Assembly: GCA_009377815.1 (NCBI GenBank)
Contig: WHTI01000014.1
Location: 1 to 39,138 of the forward strand
Length of the DNA stretch: 39,138 nt
DNA from: Actinomycetota bacterium
GTDB taxonomy: Bacteria; Actinomycetota; CADDZG01; WHSQ01
Direction: 5' to 3'
The notes below the pieces were generated by a model. The model made no database searches and had not been told where the DNA came from. It worked only from the letters and a program-made list of their open reading frames with translations. Positions 8,098 through 16,249 of the stretch are shown here, piece after piece. Each line of letters opens with the position of its first letter. The stretch's first letter is position 1. The position numbers and the translations under genes are program-made.

Positions 8098-8268
8098 TTT
8101 CCTCGTACGGGGTATGCCTCTCGTTTTTGTCAAGCGAGAGAAAAAACGTACGAGGGAAACGAGGAAAGGGTAGCGTGGACATCTGAATCATGGAGTTCTA
8201 GCCATAAACCGCCCATGACTTTCCTCGTAGGGGCCTACGAGGAAAGTACGAGGAAAGTACGAGGAAAG
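8098..8268. repeat. Iteron-like block: TACGAGGAAAG motifs in both orientations
   Basis: Three perfect 11-bp tandem copies (8236-8246, 8247-8257, 8258-8268). Inverted copies at 8098-8107 and 8219-8229. Variants at 8149-8159 and 8159-8168. Confidence 0.75.
8218..8247. repeat. 30-bp palindrome (14-bp arms, GG centre)
   Basis: actttcctcgtagg-gg-cctacgaggaaagt. Confidence 0.85.
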
Positions 8269-8278
8269 GCCCTGAACC

Positions 8279-8641
8279 GTGACGGTGGTTGAGGTGCGGG
8301 AGGCTCTTGCGCGGGAAGAGGTGTGGCTAGCCGAGGCAGGGAAGGTACTGGCGGCGCTGCCACCGGACGATCCGAGGCGCCAGAAGGGCGCGGAGAAGCT
8401 GAGACAGCGCCAGGAGAAGCACCGGGCACTCAAGCAGCAACTCCAGAAGATCGAGGACGACGTGCTGGAGATTCGCTATCCATTCGCGGTGCGCTGGTCG
8501 CGACAGAAAGGGGTGATGGAGATACGGGATTGCTTTACCGGTGGGTGGCTCATCGTGGAGGCGAGCCAGGTGCCTGACCACTGGAGGTGGGAAGCTACGG
8601 CTATTGCCAGGCGAGAACGAGCGGCAAGGAAGGCAGCATGA
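8279..8641 (+). CDS. Hypothetical coiled-coil protein
   Basis: GTG-start 120-aa ORF. Charged helical N-terminal half. ATGA overlap with the next gene. Confidence 0.65.
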   Translation: MTVVEVREALAREEVWLAEAGKVLAALPPDDPRRQKGAEKLRQRQEKHRALKQQLQKIEDDVLEIRYPFAVRWSRQKGVMEIRDCFTGGWLIVEASQVPDHWRWEATAIARRERAARKAA

Positions 8642-9006
8642 ACGACATGCAGGTCATGAGCGTTGAGCAACTTCGCGATGGCACCGAGTCACCGATCGAG
8701 AGGACGCTGCTCAACCGCCTGGAGCACGCCGGCCTCCCGAAGCCGGAGATGCAGTTCCAGCCGGTGATGGGCCGCAAGTGGCGGGTTGATTTCTGCTGGC
8801 GCTACGCGCAGCTCATCGTGGAGGTGGAAGGCGGAATCTGGCGGGCCGGGCGTCATGTCAGGCCGAAAGGATTCCGAATGGACGCCGAGAAATACAACAC
8901 GCTCACGGTGCTGGGCTGGCGCGTGCTTCGGGTAACCCCGGAGCAGATCAACAGTGGCGAAGCGGCGCGATGGGTTGCCGTGGCGCTGAACGGCAAGGCG
9001 GCGTAG
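8638..9006 (+). CDS. DUF559/Vsr-like (PD-(D/E)XK-type) nuclease
   Basis: SPIERTLLNRLEHAGLPKPEMQFQPVMGRKWRVDFCWRYAQLIVEVEGG...GFRMDAEKYNTLTVLGWRVLRVTPEQI. Confidence 0.75.
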   Translation: MNDMQVMSVEQLRDGTESPIERTLLNRLEHAGLPKPEMQFQPVMGRKWRVDFCWRYAQLIVEVEGGIWRAGRHVRPKGFRMDAEKYNTLTVLGWRVLRVTPEQINSGEAARWVAVALNGKAA

Positions 9007-9018
9007 GAGGAGGTGTTC

Positions 9019-9372
9019 ATGGACTTGCAGAACTTTGAGGAAGTGACGCGAGAGATAGAGCGCATATGCCCGTCGGACTATCTGTCGGCGGCACTTGATC
9101 CTGGCCGGCCTTACGACGGCCAGCCTTGGACTGACACGGGCGAGCGAGGGAAGACGCTCGTCCAGGGACTCACGTTCCGTGACGTCCGGGATTGCTTCGT
9201 GGTCGGGTGCTTCCAGGCTTCAGGGTTGCCCGTTTCGGAATACCCGAAGTCGCTCTACGAGCTGCCATGGGACCGAATGGACCCGCTCGCAGTCTTTCAG
9301 AACATGTCTTGTGAGATGGAACGCAGGATGGGCATCTATCCGAACGTGCCGTCGCTGAGCGAGGCGGCGTAG
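9019..9372 (+). CDS. Hypothetical protein
   Basis: ORF with GGAGGAG RBS. Confidence 0.6.
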   Translation: MDLQNFEEVTREIERICPSDYLSAALDPGRPYDGQPWTDTGERGKTLVQGLTFRDVRDCFVVGCFQASGLPVSEYPKSLYELPWDRMDPLAVFQNMSCEMERRMGIYPNVPSLSEAA

Positions 9373-9388
9373 GAGGAGGGGATTGATA

Positions 9389-9736
9389 ATGAACCGGCCA
9401 GGTGACCAGCAGGTGCAGGCGCTCAGCGCGGAGGCCGAATGGCTACTGCGTGAAACGCACCATCCCCGCCCGCATCGATTGATGCTCGCGCTCAGCCTGT
9501 GTGCCGATGATGGCCTACGCTGGCCCTGCCATACGGCGCAGGCTCTCGCCACCCTCGACGCTGAGCGGGCGCGCAGTGGGCGGCTGAAACGGGCGCTGCA
9601 ATGGGCGTTGGAGGAAGGCGGGTGGCGGCTGCCGTACCACGCTCACAGTCCGATCCCGGATGCGTTGGAGTATGACGGTGGCGCTTCTCCTGCTCGCATT
9701 CGCGCAGCGCTTGACGAAAGCGAGGCGGGGGCGTAG
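9389..9736 (+). CDS. Hypothetical protein
   Basis: ATG at 9389 with upstream taggagga. Confidence 0.55.
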   Translation: MNRPGDQQVQALSAEAEWLLRETHHPRPHRLMLALSLCADDGLRWPCHTAQALATLDAERARSGRLKRALQWALEEGGWRLPYHAHSPIPDALEYDGGASPARIRAALDESEAGA

Positions 9737-9738
9737 CC

Positions 9739-9951
9739 GTGGACGAACGCGAGCGCGTCCTCCGTGACCTCTGCTCCGAGATGACACGCTTCGGCGAGCG
9801 GAGACTCCGCATGGTCCGCTTCCTCTGCGATTCGCCGGAGCTGGATGGCTTCTTCACCGGTGATCTCGTCTTCCACTGTCAAGGTTCGGAGAAAGTCAAG
9901 GCACGAACGCAGCCAGCGGCACGCGAGGTCTACTTGGACCCGTTGCGATGA
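9739..9951 (+). CDS. Hypothetical small protein
   Basis: GTG-start 70-aa ORF directly after the previous gene. Confidence 0.5.
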   Translation: MDERERVLRDLCSEMTRFGERRLRMVRFLCDSPELDGFFTGDLVFHCQGSEKVKARTQPAAREVYLDPLR

Positions 9952-9961
9952 GTGCTACAAT
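9934..9961 (+). promoter_or_regulatory. Candidate sigma70-like promoter (extended -10 TGcTACAAT; -35 TTGGAC, 16-bp spacer)
   Basis: ttggac 9934-9939 and tacaat 9956-9961, with TG at 9953-9954. Confidence 0.55.
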
Positions 9962-9977
9962 GCAACCACGGAGACGC

Positions 9978-9992
9978 GCACCCTCGGGGTGC
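9978..9992 (+). other. Leader hairpin GCACCC-TCG-GGGTGC
   Basis: Perfect 6-bp stem between the promoter and the terminator. Confidence 0.6.
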
Positions 9993-10000
9993 TTACGTGA

Positions 10001-10026
10001 GCCGCCCTTCTCTGGGCGGCTTTTTT
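10001..10026 (+). terminator. Intrinsic terminator
   Basis: gccgccc-ttctct-gggcggc-tttttt. Confidence 0.9.
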
Positions 10027-10040
10027 GTTGGGCGTAATCC

Positions 10041-10460
10041 ATGGCAATGCAGCCAAAATCAGCGAAAGCCATAAAAGAGCAGCAGGACCGCTACCTCAGC
10101 GCGATGAGGAAAACGGGCACGCTCACGTCTGGGTGCAGGGCTGCCCAGTGCTCACCGACCACGGTCTACCAGTGGCGTGAGCACGATCTTGCGTTCTCGA
10201 TGGCTGAGAACGAAGCCAAGAACGCATTTGCCGACGCCCTCGAAGAGGAAGCCGTCCGGCGAGCCTGGCACGGTGTGGATAAGCCCGTCTATCAGGGCAA
10301 GGAACTGGTCGGGATGATCCGCGAATACAGCGACACGTTGCTGATCTTCTCACTCAAGGCGCTTCGTCCCGAGAAGTACCGCGACCGCTTTGACGTGCGC
10401 ACGCAGCAGGATGCGCCAGTGGTTGTGCCGATGCGCGCCGAGGATGTTGAGGTGGTATGA
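10041..10460 (+). CDS. Terminase small subunit-like (HTH)
   Basis: TSGCRAAQCSPTTVYQWREHDLAF HTH, FADALEEEAVRRAWHGVDKPVYQGKELVG...YSDTLLIFSLKALRPEKYRDRF, immediately upstream of TerL. Confidence 0.8.
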   Translation: MAMQPKSAKAIKEQQDRYLSAMRKTGTLTSGCRAAQCSPTTVYQWREHDLAFSMAENEAKNAFADALEEEAVRRAWHGVDKPVYQGKELVGMIREYSDTLLIFSLKALRPEKYRDRFDVRTQQDAPVVVPMRAEDVEVV

Positions 10461-11815
10461 CGGCTTCTACGGCGGCCCCACCTCAACCGGCGTACGTGCC
10501 GCTGGGTGCGGCTGCCGAGTTGTTCCGACTCCGAGCGCCCGAGGTGGTGATTGCCGGACCGGCGGGTACCGGGAAGAGCCGGGCCTGCCTGCAAAAGCTC
10601 ATGGTCGCTGCTGATAAGTACCGGGGTTGCCGTATCCTGATCGCACGCAAGACACGGGAGAGCTTGACGCAATCAGCGCTCGTGACCTGGGAGAAGAAAG
10701 TGCTGCCGCAAGGCTGGGAGCGGCGGATTACGTTTCACCACGAGGATCAGGAGTACCGTTTCCCAGGTGGTTCGGTGGTGGTGCTTGGCGGACTCGACAA
10801 GCCGAGCAAGATCATGTCCACCGAATTCGATCTGATCTACGTACAGGAATGCCGCGAGCTCGGTCAGGAAGACTGGGAGTCCTTGCTCTCGCGTCTTCGA
10901 CACGGCGCGATGCCGTATCAGCAAATCATCGGTGACACCAACCCGGACGCCCCGGAGCATTGGATCAAGCTGAGGGAGCGCGATGGACATATCCTGATCC
11001 TGGAGAGTCGCCACGAAGACAACCCGACGGTGACTCTGGATTACCTGGCGAAGCTCGATAGTCTCACGGGCTACCAATACCAGCGGCTCCGCCTCGGCTT
11101 GTGGGTGGCGGCCGAAGGCATGTTCTTCACCGAGTGGAATCCCGAGGTCCATATCTGCGAGCCATTCGACATACCGGCCGAGTGGACGCGCTGGACGGCC
11201 ACCGACTACGGCTTTGCTGACCCCTTCTGCACGCTGTGGTTTGCTCGATCACCGGACAGCAAGCACACCTACGTCTACCGCGAGCTTTACGCCACCGGGC
11301 TCCGTGACGAGCAGCAAGCCAAGCTGATCAAAGAGCGGTCAAGCAATGAGCGGATCGTGCGCTACGTGGGTGACCCAAGCATGTTCAACATGCGCACCGA
11401 GCAGGACAAGCCCAGCATCGCCACGGTGTATGAGGCGAACGGCGTGCGCCTCGAGAGAGGTGTGAATGACCGGCGCTCAGGCTGGCAGACGGTCCGGCGT
11501 GCCCTGGCTTGCGAGGATAGCCCGCCACGGCTCCAGGTGTTCCGGGGCCGATGCCCGAACCTCATCCGCACTCTTCCCGCAATGGTGCATGACCCGTTGG
11601 ACGCCGAGGACCTGGCCGATAAGATCAAGAGCCAGAAGACCGAGGATCACGGGGTCGATGCGCTTCGCTATGGACTCGTGGCCGAGCAGCAGGTGAACCA
11701 GACGCAGGCGCTTGCCGAGTGGGCCAAGGCGCCGGTTCGCGTCCACATTGACGCTGGTGGCGAACGGAAGCCGAAGGTTGATCAGAAGGATTGGGAGGGC
11801 ATGCGCGTTGCCTGA
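10457..11815 (+). CDS. terL: Terminase large subunit
   Basis: Walker A AGPAGTGKSR, Walker B-like FDLIYVQE, RKTRESLTQS, C-terminal nuclease-like DYGFADP...HGVDALRYGL. Confidence 0.92.
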   Translation: MTASTAAPPQPAYVPLGAAAELFRLRAPEVVIAGPAGTGKSRACLQKLMVAADKYRGCRILIARKTRESLTQSALVTWEKKVLPQGWERRITFHHEDQEYRFPGGSVVVLGGLDKPSKIMSTEFDLIYVQECRELGQEDWESLLSRLRHGAMPYQQIIGDTNPDAPEHWIKLRERDGHILILESRHEDNPTVTLDYLAKLDSLTGYQYQRLRLGLWVAAEGMFFTEWNPEVHICEPFDIPAEWTRWTATDYGFADPFCTLWFARSPDSKHTYVYRELYATGLRDEQQAKLIKERSSNERIVRYVGDPSMFNMRTEQDKPSIATVYEANGVRLERGVNDRRSGWQTVRRALACEDSPPRLQVFRGRCPNLIRTLPAMVHDPLDAEDLADKIKSQKTEDHGVDALRYGLVAEQQVNQTQALAEWAKAPVRVHIDAGGERKPKVDQKDWEGMRVA

Positions 11816-12056
11816 TCAGGAGACAGTTGAGTATGGAAATTGGGCATTGGTTGAGCCGAATAACGTCAAGGCCGCTTACGACGTTCTTCAGGAGCAGCTT
11901 GAGGCAAGTCTCAGCCAAGCAAGACGAGATACCGGGCGCGCGTTGCGGGTGATTCGCTTTGAACCGTGGCAACCTTGGTCTTTGGATTCACCACGGCATC
12001 CAGAGTTCACTGATGCGGTGCCGGTAGGTGTGAAGGCTATTGTGGCTGATGGCTGA
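11808..12056 (+). CDS. Hypothetical small protein
   Basis: Probable TTG start (MPDQETVEYGNWALVEPNN...). Overlaps the terL end and the portal start. Confidence 0.5.
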   Translation: MPDQETVEYGNWALVEPNNVKAAYDVLQEQLEASLSQARRDTGRALRVIRFEPWQPWSLDSPRHPEFTDAVPVGVKAIVADG

Positions 12057-14088
12057 CGAACTTTCCCGCACGACGGACCTCGCAGCTCTCTGGAACGAGC
12101 GTTACCCACGTTTTCAGCAGAGCCGGCAGCAGATCGAGGTATGTGGTAAGTGGGGCCGGGGAGAAGTCAAGCCGCATCTCCCGAAGGACTGGGAGGCCCC
12201 CGAAGCCTTCACTATCGCGCTCCACCACGGTCAGACGATGGGGCAGGACGTAGCGAGCTTCGTAGGACGGAAGAAGCCGGCGGCACGAAGGCAACCACTC
12301 GGTACAGGTCCTAGAGCGGATCGCAAGACTGACCGGATTGAGAAGTGGGTGATGGCGGCGCTCAATGATTGCGTGAAGATCGAGGGCGAGCCGCTCTGGG
12401 ACACGTTCTGCGCGTTCAGCACGCACGATGCGGAGTTTGCCGTCGTTGTGACCCCTAAGCCTGCCCACTACTCCGGCATGTTGGACTTCACCAGTGAGGA
12501 CGGCGAGATCATCGCTCGCTGGCGACGGAACAAGGATGGGCTGGACGAGGACGAGTATCGTCAGCAGCATCCGCGCGCCGAGTACAGGGTCGATCACGGC
12601 AAGAGCGCCGAGGCGCACGCGGAGTACGCACGCGAATACAAGGCGCGACGCTTCCCGTTTGTCGTTCGGGTCATCCCTGCCGCTGGCTGCATTCCCTTCG
12701 GTCGCGACCCGCAGACGGGGCGCTTGACGGCGCTCCTGATCCGCACCACTCGCAGCGCCTACAGCCTCAAGAAGGACGGGTTTGAGTGGGTGGTGCACTC
12801 CGGGCCCGAGCACGAGCAGACCGCGGGCAGTGACGAGACGGGCCAGGAGTACGACCTGTACGAGCTGCTCACGCCTGGGAAGATTTGTTACCAGATCGTC
12901 GGGCTGCCGAATCGCAAGTATGCCACGTACCTCAATGGCGAGCAGGCGTACGTGGACCTCGAGGCCGAGTACGGCATTCGGGACGTGCCGGCGGGCTACT
13001 TCTACGGCTGGCACCGGGCGCACGAGACGGACCCGAACAAGAAGGGTATCCCGCTGCTGTGGCCGTTCGTGGGACTGCTAGCCGGCGCGCAGCAGATCGC
13101 CACGGCCAAGGTGGCTCATACCTACTTGACCGGCTTCGGCGGCTGGGGGATGAAGCTTGACAAGGACCTGCTCTCAGCCTGGCAGGAGATGGGCAGGCCC
13201 ACCGACTTCACCATCAAGCCCATGCAGATGCAAGTCATGCTTGGTGATCCCAAGCCACTCGTTCACGGCGGCTCCGGCCAGGAAGCCGATCAGATCATGC
13301 AGATGCTCATAGCCGTCGCCAACGACTTCAGCTTCAGCGAAGAGATCAAAGGCGACCCGAGCAACAGTGGCTTCGGCCAGGCCGTCAGTGGTGCCGCGGT
13401 AGAGACAATCCTGGGCCAGATTACGGGCGGTGCGCTCCAGGCCTGGCAGTTCACGGCCGAAGTGTTGCTCGAAGCGTGCGCAGTGCTCTCCGAGAAGATG
13501 GGCGAAGCGATCCCGCTCTACAGCCGCGTCAATGCCAAAGGCGAGCGTCAGGAACACGTGGAGCTGAGTGCGGACGACCTCGACGGCGACTTCAGCCTCA
13601 ACGTCTACCAGCCGGAACCGAAGGGCCGGAACCTCCCCAAGGCGCAGGCCGGGATCGCGTGGGCCGACGCGGGCTACATTTCCGAGCGGGAATGGCGTGA
13701 AGACTTCTACGGGGACGAGAGCCCGGACGAAGCGCTGGATCGTATCTGGGTGGAGCGGAAGCTCAAGAGTCCTGAGATCGAGCAGCAGATCATGGAGATG
13801 GTGGCTCGCATCCAGGTGGACCGGAAGCAGGCCGAGCTACGGCAGCTCGTGGGGCAGGGCAAGGTGGTACCGGGCGGCACGCCTAACGCGCTCATGCCAC
13901 CTCGGCCGGGTCAGAATGGGCAGGTCAGCCCGAACGGTCAGGACGTCACGCAGGGCGGCATGCCGATGCCGAACACGGGCAACCCGGCGCAGTCTGCCGT
14001 CGCGGGCATGATGTCAGGACCATCGCAGACAGCGGCTCAATCGAGGGTGATTCAGGCCACGGGCGAGCCGGCGGAGACGAGTTACTGA
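12049..14088 (+). CDS. Portal protein
   Basis: 679-aa ORF after TerL. FVGLLAGAQQIATAKVAHTYLTGFGGWGMKLDKD...SGAAVETILGQITGGALQAWQFTAEVLLEACA pattern. Confidence 0.82.
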   Translation: MADELSRTTDLAALWNERYPRFQQSRQQIEVCGKWGRGEVKPHLPKDWEAPEAFTIALHHGQTMGQDVASFVGRKKPAARRQPLGTGPRADRKTDRIEKWVMAALNDCVKIEGEPLWDTFCAFSTHDAEFAVVVTPKPAHYSGMLDFTSEDGEIIARWRRNKDGLDEDEYRQQHPRAEYRVDHGKSAEAHAEYAREYKARRFPFVVRVIPAAGCIPFGRDPQTGRLTALLIRTTRSAYSLKKDGFEWVVHSGPEHEQTAGSDETGQEYDLYELLTPGKICYQIVGLPNRKYATYLNGEQAYVDLEAEYGIRDVPAGYFYGWHRAHETDPNKKGIPLLWPFVGLLAGAQQIATAKVAHTYLTGFGGWGMKLDKDLLSAWQEMGRPTDFTIKPMQMQVMLGDPKPLVHGGSGQEADQIMQMLIAVANDFSFSEEIKGDPSNSGFGQAVSGAAVETILGQITGGALQAWQFTAEVLLEACAVLSEKMGEAIPLYSRVNAKGERQEHVELSADDLDGDFSLNVYQPEPKGRNLPKAQAGIAWADAGYISEREWREDFYGDESPDEALDRIWVERKLKSPEIEQQIMEMVARIQVDRKQAELRQLVGQGKVVPGGTPNALMPPRPGQNGQVSPNGQDVTQGGMPMPNTGNPAQSAVAGMMSGPSQTAAQSRVIQATGEPAETSY

Positions 14089-14459
14089 TGCCGAAGCCAC
14101 CGAGCAACATCCTGGAACGACGGGCCACGATGCTGGAGCAGGAGATCGAGGACCGTGCCAGACGGATCGCCCAGATGGAGGACGAAGAGCCTCCCATGTC
14201 CGAGCCGCTGACGCCTGAGAAGGCGCGCGAGATGTTCTACGCATCGCCATTAGGTGACCAGGCGGACGCCATGTTCTGGCAGGTTCACGACCAGGTGCTC
14301 AGTCAAACGGGCGACGCGACGCAGGCTGAGAAGCAGGCGCTGGAAGCCGTGTACCCAGAACGTGCGCGGCTGGTCGGTGTCGGACTTGCACCGCTGGATA
14401 TCCAGGTCAAACGGGCCGAAGAGCTGCGCCGGCTGGTTGACCGGGCGGGAGGTGAGTGA
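14088..14459 (+). CDS. Hypothetical virion-associated protein
   Basis: TGATG coupling to portal. Helical. Confidence 0.65.
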   Translation: MPKPPSNILERRATMLEQEIEDRARRIAQMEDEEPPMSEPLTPEKAREMFYASPLGDQADAMFWQVHDQVLSQTGDATQAEKQALEAVYPERARLVGVGLAPLDIQVKRAEELRRLVDRAGGE

Positions 14460-16240
14460 TGGACGAGGAAGAGCTGAGACAGCAAGCGCTTGATGCTTTT
14501 GTTCAGAGTGCCTTAGCCGGCCAGGCGCCGCCGACAACTGTCTCAGCGCCCCCAACCCAGAAGTACCTTGCGGTACCGATTCAAGGACCGGACGGAAGTA
14601 TTTCGTTCGAGTTTCACGAGAACCCGAACTGGACACCCCCGGCCAATGCGCCAGAAGCAGAGCCGCCACAACTGACGCAGGCTGAGGCGCAGGCCATCCA
14701 CGACGAGGAGATAGCGCGCGCGTACGAGCTAGAGCACGCCCGCCAGCTTCAGGCCGAGCGCCAGAAGAATCAGACCGCCGGCAAGGGCTACATCACGGAT
14801 GCCGAGGCATCGGTGCTCGATCAGCAGGCCAAGGAGCGCGGCCTCACCCAGCAGCAGATCAACATCGAGCGGGAGCGTCTAGCACAGCAGGGACGCCAAC
14901 TTGAAGCCGATCTTGGCCTGACAGCGGCGACGACGGCGCGGACAGAAGCCGAGACGGAAGAGACGCGCGCTAACGTCCAGCAGATTCTCGCGAACACGAA
15001 CCTCACAGAAGCCCAGAAACAGCAGGTGCTCGCGGACATCGGCCTGATCGGCGCGCAGCAAGGGAAGACCGAGGCCGAAATTGGACAGGTCCTCGCCAAT
15101 ACCAATCTCACGCAGGCGCAGCAGCAGGCCGTAATCGCCGAGCTTGGCTTGATTGGCGCCCAGACGCGTGAGACAGGTGCCCGAGCCACGCAGGAAGAAG
15201 CACGGGCAGGCGTGGCGCCGGAGGCGGCTCAGGCTGAGGTTGATCTTGCGCTGGGGAATATCCGAAGCATTCAGCTCGGCAACCAGCAGCTTGAAGCGGA
15301 GCTTCGTACCACTACGGATGCGGACCGGCGCCAGGCGATCCAGATGGAGCTCCGGCAGGGTCAGGCCGACCTCGACACCACCATTCAGCAGATTGAGAAC
15401 CTCAAGTACAGTGGCCAGCTCACGGGCGCCCAGATACGCCAGGTCGATCAGGCCATCGAGACGTCGCGCGAGAGTGTTGAAGCGGCCAAGATGGGCGGCC
15501 TGTACGGCCTCCAGGACCGCATTGACGAGATCAAACGGCAGATCGCCAGCGGTACCCTCAAGCCCGAAGACGGCGATGCGCTCCTGAACGACTACATCAA
15601 CGCCACGATTGCGGGTACTACACCGTTTGAGGCGCGTACGACACGTGCGCAGGAAGAGACACAGCGGATAGGCCAGCGATTGAGCCAGCGCGGTCAGGAT
15701 GTGGACCTGGCTGGAACACAGACGAGCACGCTCGGTAGCTTCGGAAGCAGCATCTTCGGCCAGCTTGCCAACCTCAACCAGTACGCGGAGCCGGGCACGA
15801 GCGGCGGGGCGGCAGCGTTCAGGTCTGCCGTGGATTACATGAAAGGCCAGTTCCCCGAGGCACCCGCGCCCGTAGAGGTGCCAGGGGTACCGGCGTTTCT
15901 GCCTGGTGGTCAGGGCGGCGGGCAGGCTGCCGGCTCCGTCGTGATCAACATCGGTGGCGGAGGCGGCGGCGGACAACCAGCGCCACAGACACAGGTGGGT
16001 GGAGCTAGTCCGTGGGGCCAGTCGGGAATGAATACGGCAGCGCCTAATCCAACACCATCGCTCCAGCCGTTCATGGATCGTAACCTTGTGACAGGCCCAC
16101 TGGCAGGGCCGGGTTCGCTCGGACCCAGCGGGATGCCTGCCGCCTTGCAAGCGGGTGCGGCAGCCGCGCCAGCGATGGTGGATGCGATGCGCCCGGCGAG
16201 CCCCGAGGATGTAGATCGTCTCTGGGGACAGAGCAGGTAG
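14456..16240 (+). CDS. Putative internal virion/ejection protein, coiled coil with ~35-aa repeats
   Basis: LANTNLTEAQKQQVLADIGLIGAQQGKTEAEIGQV / LANTNLTQAQQQAVIAELGLIGAQTRETGARA tandem repeat. Gly-rich C-terminus. Confidence 0.65.
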   Translation: MMDEEELRQQALDAFVQSALAGQAPPTTVSAPPTQKYLAVPIQGPDGSISFEFHENPNWTPPANAPEAEPPQLTQAEAQAIHDEEIARAYELEHARQLQAERQKNQTAGKGYITDAEASVLDQQAKERGLTQQQINIERERLAQQGRQLEADLGLTAATTARTEAETEETRANVQQILANTNLTEAQKQQVLADIGLIGAQQGKTEAEIGQVLANTNLTQAQQQAVIAELGLIGAQTRETGARATQEEARAGVAPEAAQAEVDLALGNIRSIQLGNQQLEAELRTTTDADRRQAIQMELRQGQADLDTTIQQIENLKYSGQLTGAQIRQVDQAIETSRESVEAAKMGGLYGLQDRIDEIKRQIASGTLKPEDGDALLNDYINATIAGTTPFEARTTRAQEETQRIGQRLSQRGQDVDLAGTQTSTLGSFGSSIFGQLANLNQYAEPGTSGGAAAFRSAVDYMKGQFPEAPAPVEVPGVPAFLPGGQGGGQAAGSVVINIGGGGGGGQPAPQTQVGGASPWGQSGMNTAAPNPTPSLQPFMDRNLVTGPLAGPGSLGPSGMPAALQAGAAAAPAMVDAMRPASPEDVDRLWGQSR

Positions 16241-16249
16241 GAGGCGACA

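Noticed and set aside
8068-8292. 74-aa + ORF after the primase
   Set aside because: It overlaps the primase end and consists of the iteron/palindrome DNA. Its composition is explained by the repeats, and there is no RBS or protein-like pattern.
12037-13023. 328-aa minus ORF opposite portal
   Set aside because: Shadow ORF. The portal frame is clearly coding.
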